A program made the position numbers and the translations under genes. The notes beneath the pieces are model-generated. The model searched no databases. It had not been told where the DNA came from and saw nothing but the letters and a program-made list of their open reading frames with translations. From the NCBI GenBank assembly GCA_031763025.1, contig JASSKH010000030.1, positions 2,611,197 through 2,675,196 of the forward strand: DNA of 64,000 nt. Direction: 5' to 3'. This stretch comes from Macrocystis pyrifera (taxonomy: Eukaryota; Sar; Phaeophyceae; Laminariales; Laminariaceae). The first letter of the stretch is position 1. Each line of letters begins with the position of its first letter. Below are positions 48,601 to 60,600 of this stretch, piece after piece.

Positions 48601-51600
48601 GATAGTTGCCTCTCGATGAGGCAACGTCCACTCAGTGCTGTCCACCATCCGCCAACGCACGCGCACAAGTTGACGACATCTACAAAGATCTTGCTGGACG
48701 CGAGTTCCTTTCTATATAGCGACAGTTTCAACTCATCACGTTACGGGGGACCATAGTTAGTAGGACCTATGGCATACATGAAATCCTATATATTTACCTT
48801 TTTTTACCGACAATATTTGGTCCTATTTACTATGGCCCCCCGTAACAGCTTCTTTCAGTATGCTCCCAACCAAGGCGAAAAAAAAAAATCACCCATCAGA
48901 AACACTAAAAACTGCTTGCGCTTTATTTGGGCGCCTTTTCTGTTTTCTCTCTATCTCTGTCTCTGTCTCTTATCTCTCTCTCGCTCTCTCTCTCGCTCTC
49001 GCTCTTACGTCGTTGTACATCTTCGCCTCGGCGCGCTTCCTCCGCAGCCGAAGCACCGTGTCCTTTTTCCCCTTGTAAGCTTTCACGCCGCGACCAACCT
49101 CCCGCGCCGCGCAAACCTCGGCGACCCACTTTGCGTATCAATAGTTGGAGCAACCGTTTCGACGAGTAGACGTGAAGGAGTGGGTAGGTAGGTAGGGTGG
49201 GTGGGTGGGTAGGGTGGGTGGGTGGGTCGGTGAGTAGGCGGGAGGATGGGTGGGTGAGTGGATGGGAGCAAAAAGAGACACGGCCGCGTCAGATCACAAA
49301 GCCGAAGACCGGAAACGTGGCGATAAAGTTACGGTAGAGATGGGAGAGAACGCCGGTGCGGTACGTAGACGGAGAGGAGGGAGCGAGAGATGGTGGGTGG
49401 TGATTTCCTCAGCCACAGGTATACGTAGATCATTTCTTTGGCTATTTTCTGTTCAAGGAGGGACACCGGCCCAGACTCTTTCCTTATTGTTTTTGCCTTG
49501 TGGGGAGCAACTCGCGTTGACGGTGAACTAAAGCGTAGACCCATACGTAGTGAGACCGGGCGGATCCGGAAATTATTTACTCCGCACTGTCCGCCGATTT
49601 GTGGGAAACCAGTACTGTTACCATCTGATAAGATCACAAATATACTCCATCATCTGGACCCTTCGGTTGATTCGGTGCGAGATACTACTCAGGACAGAAA
49701 TATAAGGGTCGTTTATATATGAATATCAATGCCAAGCATTCCTTATATATCCGACCATAGTAGTACAACAGGTTTTACGAAAGAGCAAGAGCCGCGTCAT
49801 ACAGATAGATAGATCCTCTCCCAATCGTCGGCAAGCATGGTCTACAGCAGTACTGATAGAGCGCACGCAGATTATACAAATCTTTCATGGCAGATAGATA
49901 GATGGATAGATAGATCCCTGGTCTTTAGAATCTACGAGTAGTATCACTAGCTCCTGTTTTTCTTACAATTTTATATGCAGAGCTTTTTTCGTCAAGTGTT
50001 GAATACATGTATTTATTTTTTTTACTTTCTGGTCCTTTGCTATCAGCCGTTCGCAAGAGCCACTCTCGGTCGAGTGAATACTCTGCCGTTAGGATTGATT
50101 TACAGTTTTGAGATTTTGTGTGCTATTTGGTTTCCTGATTTTGTGCACACCGCCAAATGGCGTTGAGTGGGGTTCAGAATAACTCGGCCGAGTGACCTGT
50201 ACACACGCGGTAGCGAAAACAATGGCATCATACCCTCTCCCCCCTCAAAAAAAAAAAATCTACGTAATATATGGAAGCAATGTAATGAGTGCCCAACTGC
50301 TGCTGGAGGCGTTTGTAGTAGGAGTTACAACGGTGATCCGTCTCGAAAGGGATGCGTGATCATTGGCCAAATAAATTACCTAGGCAAGCACCAAAGGAGC
50401 TCGCCCCCCCCCGTGCAAGGGGAATGATCGTATCACGTACCAGGTAGTATTTATGGGAGGGCACCCAACAGGCAATTACACAGCAGTACTTCCATTCCTG
50501 TCTCTGGGCGTGACCACGCCGGAAATTCTATGAACTCACTGAAGCTGCCGTCCATAAGCAAGTTTACGCCTCACAAGAGGTTCTCAGTAGCGTGAACAAC
50601 GCGCCGAGCCCCTGTGTTCTGCCACCATACTGCCCCCCTCTCTTTCTCACCAAGGACCAAGAGGAAAAACAACAATATTAAGAGAAGCCTATACTACAAA
50701 CAAGAGAAGCTGCCTCCGGCCAGCCAGTTCCTGCCTTCACTTCCCTTACCTCTTCACGGACACCGTGACAGCAGCTCACCCTTCATGCGACTCGCCGGAC
50801 ACCTCACGTTTCGCTTCGCGCTTGGTGCAAGCAATCTCTGCCTGGTTAGTCCCGATGTGCTCCGTCCCGGCATTGTATACAGGGACGCGAGGGTCCATGG
50901 CCATACGACTACGGCCATGCATGATCTTGAGTAGACCCCCCACCCCTCACCGTACCGTAACATCGGTCTCAATATTCTAGTTGCGTTTGCCATCCGAGTA
51001 TGTTTAGCGTGAAGGAGCATCAGCGTTGATCACTCATACACATTACCCTAACGAAGAAGAGAATTATGTGATCAGGGGGGGGGGGGGAAGGGGGGGGGAA
51101 CGGCAACCTATTGGACTGCAACAGCAGTAGGCTATAGTAGACTATTGGGCTGCAGTAGTCTATTGGACTACAGCAGCTTCAACGTTGATCACCCATAAGC
51201 ATTCCCTGAAAGAAACAACAAGAAACACCGAAACCCGTACTGGAACACGTGTGTAGCGCTTCCCAGCTTCTCTCGCTACAAACATACTACTGTATGGTAC
51301 GAGCAGATACCTTCGTATATACGTACAAACTTGAAAGTAAAATCAGTCAAAGAAAAGGAATCGAAAGATCCGTAGACCCTCGAAAAATGTACACCCGAAA
51401 GATCTACTCTAGCATATCACCGAAATATCTAGACCCTTGAAAATATAATATCTAGTAGATAACCGAAATATCTAGTGTATCACCGAAATATCCAAGTATA
51501 TCACCGAAAGATCTGGACCCCTGAAATATCTAGTAGACCCCCGAAAGATTTTGTAGACCCCCCGGAAGATCTAGCAGATCACCGAAAGATCTAGTGTATC

Positions 51601-54600
51601 ACCGAAATATCCGAGCATATCACCGAAAGATCTGGACCCCTGAAATATCTAGTAGACCCCCGAAAGATTTTGTAGACCCCCTCGGAAGATCTAGCAGATC
51701 ACCGAAAGATCTATTAATAGTGTATCACCGAAATATCCGAGTATATCACCGAACGATCTAGACCCCTGAAATATCTAGTAGACCCCCGAAAGATTTTGTA
51801 GACCCCTCGGAAGATCTAGCAGATCACCGAAAGATCTAGTGTATCACCGAAATATCCGAGTATATCACCGAAAGATCTGGACCCCTGAAGTGTCTAGTAG
51901 ACCCCCGAAAGATTGTGTAGACCCCCCGGAAGATCTAGCAGATCACCGAAAGATCTCGTGGACCCCCGAAATATCAATAGACGCCCGAAAGATCTATAAT
52001 AGTAAAAGCGAGGAGTTCTACGATAGAGGTAGCACATTTCCGCTAAAGTGTTTTCTGAATGACGGGGTTCCTTAACTCAAAATCGTCGGAATGCCAATCC
52101 TGTTTCGAAAAATGACGTTTTTGTATACCTGGGCCGTGGGATTATTCATTGGGATGCAACTATTAATAGGGTTTTTCTGAAATCAGTTTTCGGGTGAGGT
52201 ATGGAGCTCCTTAAGGTCAAGTGAGGAGCCTCAGAAAAATGAGTGTGAACCTCTATCGTAGAACGCCTCAGACCCCCGAAAGATCTGCAGCAGATCACCG
52301 AAAGGTCTGGGCCCCCGAAATATCTATTATAGTAGACCCTCGAAAGATCTAGTGCATCACCGAAATATCTAGTAGACCCCCGAAGTATCTAGATAATGGA
52401 ATGGAGATCTGTCTCTGACTTGTTCCGATATACCGAAACTAACAAGGAAACTATAACAAGACAAATGCCCCGAGCCATCGACCATCATGGCTCGTGTTGC
52501 TCGTCCTCCGCAATGTAAACAAAGCACAGCGAGTGACGCATCACGCTACGTACGGAAGAGGGGTGCACCCTGCGTTTCTGCTGTTTGTGAGGAGCCCACT
52601 AGCGTTGAAGAGCCAGCCAGCCTGGCCTCTACACGTACTCCCATAGAAATAAAAAATCTGGCTTGTTTGTCTGAGTTGAAGAATTATTACGGGAAAAATT
52701 TGAAGGGCTCTCAGAACTGGGATTTTTTGCCGAAAACCCACGATTTGCTCGAGGAGACTGTCATAAACACCGGTAGACTCCTCAGGATGCCCCCCGTGGT
52801 TTTGGGAGAGTTTTCCCAGTTCTGTGACAAACAGGCCTTATTTTTGACACTCCAAAGAAAACTGATTGGCTGCTCCAAAAATCAAACTAGGACTCTCGAG
52901 AAACGGGAATATATTCCTGAAAGCTCTAAAAAAACTCAGGGGAGCATTCTGAGGAATCCACGGGCGGTTTTGGCTGTCCGCCGAGTAAAACGCGTATATT
53001 CGGCCTGAAAACCCAGTTCTGAGAGCTCAGAAATATTTTCCCTTGATATGGTCTTAACCCGACAAGGAAAAAAAAAAGTGTTAACCCTTTTAGGACCGCA
53101 GTCCCGTGTAGGGGTCAAACTACTTAGAATTTGACTGGTCTGCCCCCTAAACGGGATTGCAGTTCTAAAAGGGTCAATAAATACCAGGGGAAAATCGATG
53201 ATCTGTTCAGGGTGCGAACGCATCGATAGAAATTTTGGGAGGGGGAATTCGGTACGTGGATTTATACCGGAACCTCGGGATATATTTTAGGCGGGCGTAA
53301 CCGAACTTATACCGGAGTGTCGGGTAACGGGATCGACGGGTAACGGGATCGAGTTTCGTACCGAACCTTAACCTTGTGCCGGGGGGTGTTCGGTAGGGTA
53401 TTGAGGCCGTACCGAAACTTTACCGAATATCTAGGTAGGGTACTTACCGAAAAATACCCTCCGGAGTACTTTGGTACGTACCCTATTACGGAGGAACCTA
53501 GTCAATAGGACCTACGGTACACACAAAAGCCTATTTACCTATTTTTACTAAAATAACAATATTTGGTCCTATTTACTATGGTCCCCCGTAGTAGACCGAA
53601 TCACACCCCTTGTACCCTTCGGAACTGACCTTTCCCTTGTACCACTTGTCCTCCGTATTCTCGACGCTGAAAACGGGCTGCGCGAACTCGTACGGCGGCC
53701 TTCCCTTCCAGTCCACCTCCTTAAGCTGATACAGATCGCTGAGCGATTTCGTTGTCGTCAGACGATGCCCAGTTGTAAGGCGGGAGGGGTGGAGCGAGGT
53801 GGGGCCGGGTGGGGTGGGGTGGTGAGGTGGGATGGGGGTGGGGTGTGGTGGGGTGGATGGGGTGGGGTGGGGTGGGGTGGGGTGGGGGGCGGGTTGGGTG
53901 GGGTGAGGTGGGGTGGGGTGGGGAGAAAGTGGGATGACCGGGGGGTGCGGTTGGGGAAGAGAGGGGGGGGGGGGGGAGGCGAGGGGGGGGGGGGGGGGGG
54001 GGAGGTCTCACACGTACCAGTCTGTCCCGAAATACAAGCCTGGTTCGGGCTTTTTGCGGCATAAATTCTGCTGTTTGACGTTTATTGCAACCCCGTTTTT
54101 TTAATCGGATTCGGGTGAATCGCAACGTAACTCCAAAATCCGTCTTTTTCCAAAAAGTCGAAGTGACACCCCCCTCAGCGCCGCCGCAAGGCCCAGACAA
54201 CAGGCCTCTCTCGCGGGGATCGCCGGTTGAAGACAATCCCATCTTGTATTTGAGATGCCCGGCCCTGGAAGTGCTACCCCGAAGGCAACTCGAAGCAACG
54301 TCAGCGAAAAAACAAAGGCACCGACTCGTCGAGCATCTGCTCAAAGGCAGCAATAAGAACAGGAAAATCGATCAGGGCGACCTGAAGAAAGATGCTGCAG
54401 ACTTCTGTTTCACTTGATTACAGGGTGTTTTCTAATCAGGCTTGTGTTCTGAGGGGTGGACAGAGACCTTGATAGTAGATCTTTATGGGGGTTTTGTGTT
54501 GGGTGCCTGAAGCCGAACCCTAACCCGAACCCGAACCCGAACCCTATGCCAGTGGTCAGTGCTGGGATGCTGTGCTTGTTAAGACTCTAGGTTGGCTCGG

Positions 54601-57600
54601 CCGGCGTGGATGCTGAGCTGGGAAGACTCTAGGTTGACTCGGGATGACTCGGGATGCTGTGGCTGGGAAAGACTCGAAAGTTGATTAAGCCGCGTAAAAC
54701 ATACCCCTAGCCAATCAGAGTGCCTAAAATTAGCTACCTCAGGAAGATCTACTATCAAGGTTTGTCCACTACTGTATGTTCTGGTCATTTAAAACCAGGC
54801 ATATATTTCGAGACAGACTGGTACTGATTTTGACGAAACCATTGATACGGGGGTCCATAGTTAATAGGACCTATGGTGTACATAAAAAGCTATATATTTA
54901 CCTATTCTTACTAACAATATTTGGTCCTGTTTACTATGGTGCCCCGTAATAGGTGTTTCTCAGGTGGGATGGAAAGCTGCAACAATGAGCATTCGATTAG
55001 CTAGGGTCGGGGTGTGAACTGGACATTGTCAAAAAGGGGGAAAAAAAATCCAGGAAAAAGCACAAAAAAACGCGGTTCAACAGTACAGTATGTATGACCG
55101 TAACATAGCAGTGTTTCGTGGGTGCTCCTTCGTCGATAAATGCCAGACTCTGATGCTGGCCTCGCTAGGCGGGTCGGGGGGAGTAGCAGGTGGAGGTGGT
55201 GAGTAAATGAGAACCAACTTTAGTTAAGATGGCGTAAAAAGTACAGGGATAATGTAAGCAGGTTATAAGCAGGGTTTTGCACGGGTCATGACCCCAACCC
55301 GCGGGTGGAACCTTGCATAAAATGGCTACAATTGCGGAGCTGTATACCGCTGTTTTTAACCTATCGCCCAATGTCTAAAAGTACCTGAAAAACGTTCCCG
55401 AAGTCATTGCTGCGGGCCAGTACACTAACAGCAGGTGTTGTATGGACGATGGAGCGTTAGCCAATCAGAGCGAGGGTCACTAAGCCTTCTCCCGAGTGCT
55501 GCTGTGGGTGTACCTCAAGACCCAAGTTGCTAAAAATCGGTGGTGTACCTTTTTTGGCTATTTCCCGACAAAAAAGCACCTAAACAAGTTCTCGACGGCT
55601 TTGCTACGGGCCAGTAAACCAAACCCAGGTCTAGTTTGTACGATGGAACGTTGGCCAATCAGAGCAAGGATCAGTACGCTTTTTCCCGAGTGTTATTTTC
55701 GGTGTACCTCAAGACTAAATGGCTACACGTACGGAGGTGTACGAGTACGTTTTTTGGGGGGGTCAAGCTTAGTACCTGAAAAAGGTCCCGATGTCTCTGC
55801 TGCGGGCCGTCTTCGGCAGCCCTTCCACGTAGACGGCGTAGTCTGTTGCCGTGATCTTGCCCATTCTCACCTGAAAAACAAACAAACAAACAACAAGGCA
55901 AAATATTCACGCAGCTTTTTGTTTGTTTTTCGTTTCTTCAGGTAAATATCAAATAGCATGGAACACCTATTGTACGGAAACCCAATAATCCATCGCTGTT
56001 ATCTACTGCGCATTGATGATCCTACATTTTTTTCAAGTAGTTTGTCTCCAGACGCGGGTGGAGTCAGTTCTGAAGGGGTTGACCTTTTCGCCATCGGTAC
56101 ATACATACATACCGCAAAAGTTATCCGACTCTATAGTTCCAAGTAAATTGTCCCCAAAACATGGGTGGGAGGAGTTGTAGAGGCCTTTCCGCGGTGCTCA
56201 GGAATGGCTTCCCCTTCCTCCCTCGCACGTTGGAAGCACATTTTTGAGAGAGAAAGAGATACAAAGAGAGCGAGCCGAAAGCTAAGCTAGTCTCACCATC
56301 TACACCTATGTATGATTGATAAAAATCAAACAAATTTATATAAAAAATCCTCAGCTGTGTGATCGAGGACCTACGTCGAAGCCCATGTTTGCAAAGTGTG
56401 TGACACGGGTACTTCTATCGCGCGTACGAAGTTCCAGGTACGGGTTTTGTGTGACCTCTGAATGTGCTGGTGCCACAGCGCGTGGGTGGGAGGAGTTGTA
56501 GAGGAATTCGCAGTGGATGTCCCTTCCTTCCTTGCACGAGGGAAACACAATGAGAGAGAGAGCCGACAACTATTCCGACCCGCGGCGCCTGACTGTTCCG
56601 AAATACAATCAACTTTTGTACGTTCATATTGAACCCAAACGAAGCTTATGTTTTGAGACATGGCTGTACAACAAAAGCGCGAGTTTGGATCCGACGTCGA
56701 TGCATGCGCACGTGTCCAATCGGTGTGCGTATATGCCTACGTATGACACCACTCTGTCCCATAATACAAGAAATGTCTTTAAAATAATTGTTAAACCAAA
56801 CGGTGCTTATATTTCTGTACAGAGTTGTTCGTATATATCGTTGTGAAACTGAAGAGCAAGAAGAAAAAAACAGAACAAAAAACTTGCGATTGGATGACCC
56901 TCGTCATAGAAGTCATGTTCGCATGCAGATGCAGATGGGAGAGTCATTCGCACCTCGGAACAGCTCCTCGATTCCCGCTTGATGATCTAGATCATTCAGG
57001 GGAGACAGATCCCTAATCTGTACCACTCGTTTCTAAACCCGAATCATAAAAAAGGACCGTTTTCATTTTTGCGACGAATTTGGGTGAAACCGATGTGGTT
57101 GGTTTTCTTGTGTATGTTTCCTATAAATAAACGACCCCAACCCGCGAAACTTTATATCTTCCTGAGAAGGCCGTAGAAAAAGAAGCGGTCACAATGCCTC
57201 TTTTTTTAACCGAATTGTTCTCAGGTTGGATTAACTGTTACAGCAGGGAGGAAAGGTTCCACGGGTTGAGGTCATTGTAGTATAGGAAATAGACCTCAAG
57301 AAATCCTACCGAATCGATTCCGACAAAACTCCTCGCAAACATCCTACTTTTTTGTTTTTTAATCATCACTTTTACTTTCCAGCCTAACTCGTAGGAGGTT
57401 TTAACCTCAGCGACCTTCTGGACAAGCCGTGGTCACAGGTGCCATCCTTTTCCCCCCCCCCCCGGTACGTGCCTATATTTCTTATCGCGCATAGGGTTCA
57501 GCATTTCTACTGCTCGTAGATTTTCATCGAATGCAGCTATTACGGGGGTCCATAGTTAACGGGACCAAATTTTGTTAGTAAAAATAGTTAAATATATAGT

Positions 57601-60600
57601 TTTTTAATGTATACCATAGGTCCTGTTAACTATGGACCCCCGTAATAACTGACGCTCTCGCGCTTTCCGCTAATCAGTTTTTATGCAAGAAAAAATCCCT
57701 ACGAGCATGCACTCGGTGACACTTGAACCCATGAAATTGATCTTGATAGGCACGCGGACCACCTACCAAACCACCGGGAACGCCGGCGCTACTACTAATA
57801 CATAAACGTTATTATACTTCGAGACAGAGTGGTAGGATCTATTAGTAGCTCATTTTGCGGGGTCGGAGACGTGTGACCTTCATGATCTAAAGCAGTAGGA
57901 AGTGCTTCCTGGGTTGAGATCTGTACTGTACAGATCCAGTCGCGCACAACCTCTGAGCGGCTGGTTACTTGCAGTAGGGTATATAGGGTCTGCTGTAGAT
58001 CGCGATGGGTCCGACGCGAGTGGAGGTTTTCGAAACAAACTAAACGCTGCCATTAGCATGTACCTACATGGAAGTTGGGGTGACGTCTTAACGAAACTTT
58101 GCGTACATTCTTATTTGTTGTTGTTGTTGTGTTTGCCATCCGGACTTGTTTAGCATCAGCTTCAACCTTGATCACTCGGGGGGGGGGGGAAAAAACATTC
58201 CCCGAAAAAAGAGGAAAAACATGGGAAGAAACCGAAACATATTGTATAATGTCTGCCCTGCGGGCAATCCCTGAAACAAGTACGTACACGGTTACGCTTT
58301 CGACCTCGAACTTTGACTTTGATGCGAAGTTCGGGCTTGAACTCGAGTTTAAAGTTGATAAGAGCATGTCCATGTGTACAAGTTAGAGCACTCTTCTTGA
58401 CGTTTGGTTTTAGATCTTTTTTTTTTTTTTACAATATGTCGGAGCTAAAGCTTCAATCTAGAACTGCAACCACGGAGCAGTGTTCAGGGGCAGACTACTT
58501 CGCTTTCTAGTGTCCAATATTGTTTGCGGTAGCTAAAAAGATCTACTTCTCTGGCCGCCGGGAATATAGCAACCCTTTTATTTTCACATCAGAGTACAAA
58601 CGGGCATTACATTCCCGGCGTGAGTGGCGCCACCTCGTAACAGTCTACACCTTGGACAGACCACGATCACGATAACTCTATTCACAGATAGATCATTTAG
58701 ATCCTAGCCTGCTTTCATGATATATTGAGCAGGATCTGTACACTCGTCGGACAGATAATCCACAGATAGATCATCTAGATCCTAACCTGCCGTTAAGATA
58801 TGTTGAGCAGGATCTATACGCTCGTCGGACGGATCAGGATCAACAGATAGATTATCTAGATCCTAACCGTTATGAGATGTTGTGCGGGATCTGTCCGCTC
58901 GTCGGACAGATGAGATAGATCATCTGCAGATAGATCATTCAGATCCTAACCTAACCGGCCGTTATGAGATGTTGTGCGGGATCTGCCAAGTACAAATCCA
59001 TCCAAGGAACAATTTCCTACCCGGCATGTACCATGCAGATTACACTGCTCCCACCCCGACAACACGAGCCAGGACACACATACAGACATATCACCATGAA
59101 AGATCTAGCTCATGAAAGTCAAGTAGTAGGTACCGATGACAATTTGTCCGAGGCGTGAAATTACAAAATCGAGGCTAGCCCCTCAGGTTTGTCGCCGCCG
59201 GCTCACCCGCTCCACGGCACGATTAGTCCTCAGCCTCCAGTACACGATGGCCAGGATGAAAAACACCGAGCTCAGGCACTCGAACGCGGTGATGTAGTAC
59301 GACACCTCCAGCGACGTGAACTCCGTCCCGAAGACATCCTTGCATCCGAAGGCAGACAGGGAGATTCACAACCACCGATGGTTGGGCTTAGGCGTAGGCT
59401 TTGGTTTAGGCTTTGATCTGGTCTCAGGCTTAGGCCCAGGCTTGAGTTTAGACGTGGGGCTCGGAGAATGAAGGTGGGGGGTGCGGGTGTACTACTGTAT
59501 CTTTCATGCATGGCCGTGGTCGTATGACCGAAGACCCTCGCATCCCTACAATGCCGGGACGGAGCACGCCGGGTTTTCGCCGACCAGGCAGCCATTGCTT
59601 GCACCAAGCGCGAAGCGCCGTGAGGTGTCCGGCCAGTCGCATGAAGGGTGAGCTGCATCCCACGAAGAGCCGCTTGCGAGGCGGACTTTCTTGCATGTGG
59701 ATGACAGCGTCGTATCAGTGTTCTCTGTCTTGCGGCGTAGCCAGGCGGGGGGGGGGGGGGGGGGGGCACCGTCTGCGTACTTTACTTTAGCCTTTTCAAC
59801 CGAAAGGAATCTCAGCGTGGGGCTCTAGGAGGTGGGGGAAGGGCGAGGGTTAGACCTCACGTCATGCATGGCCGTGTAGTCGTATGACCATAGACTACAC
59901 CTGTTTTTTTTTGTTTTCAATAGTCCGAACAGGAACAAATATCAGAATTGGGCTCGGAGGAGGCAAAAGGAAAGGACGGGAGGGGGGAAGGCGACATCTG
60001 AGTATTATATAAATGGCGTCAGCCGACAACGATTTTGGCATGGGGCTTAGAAGAGGGGGGGGGGGGGTGGGGGGGGGGGGTGGTAGGGAGGCGGGGGTCA
60101 ACACCTGAGTTTTTGTTTTCAACATTTCCAGCAGACAGAGATGCCAGCGCCGGGATCTAGGACGGTTGGGGAGAGGGGAGCGGGGGGGGGGGGGGGGGCA
60201 GCACCTGAGTTTCTACCGCCGTGGAATTGCAGCCGAAGGTGTACTCAGTGATGGTTGCATCCTCGTCGCAAGGAAACCCTACGTTGCCGACCATCGTGCT
60301 CGACATTTTGTTGAAGTAAGTCACCTGCGCGGACGCAACACACGACGCACGGCGCAGCACTAGCGTTGTGTATCGATGTTGGAATCGAGCTCAATACGAT
60401 ACCCCGACAAACACAGAAACAAAAACAAAAACTTGGCGATGCGATATCGTATACGATTTCGATGTATCTATTGATGTGTATATATGTACACAATAAAACA
60501 CGGGGGATGCCAGGGGATGGAGCGGCCGAAACAAAACACGTTCGATGCGAGATATGATCGAAAGTTCGATAAATCGATATATCGAAAAAATCGTATGATA

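Noticed and set aside
51360..52400. Possible CRISPR-like array
   Set aside because: Repeats and intervening sequence are both repetitive, spacing is irregular, there are no unique spacers or cas genes, and the context is an intron of a eukaryotic gene.
53721..54353. 210-codon minus-strand frame (Pro/His-rich)
   Set aside because: The middle is the translation of the GGGGT array; only the last part overlaps exon D, which is supported in that frame by splice sites.
54512..54545. Telomere-like CCCTAACCCGAACCC
   Set aside because: Only about five units, mostly ACCCGA, internal and followed by ordinary sequence.
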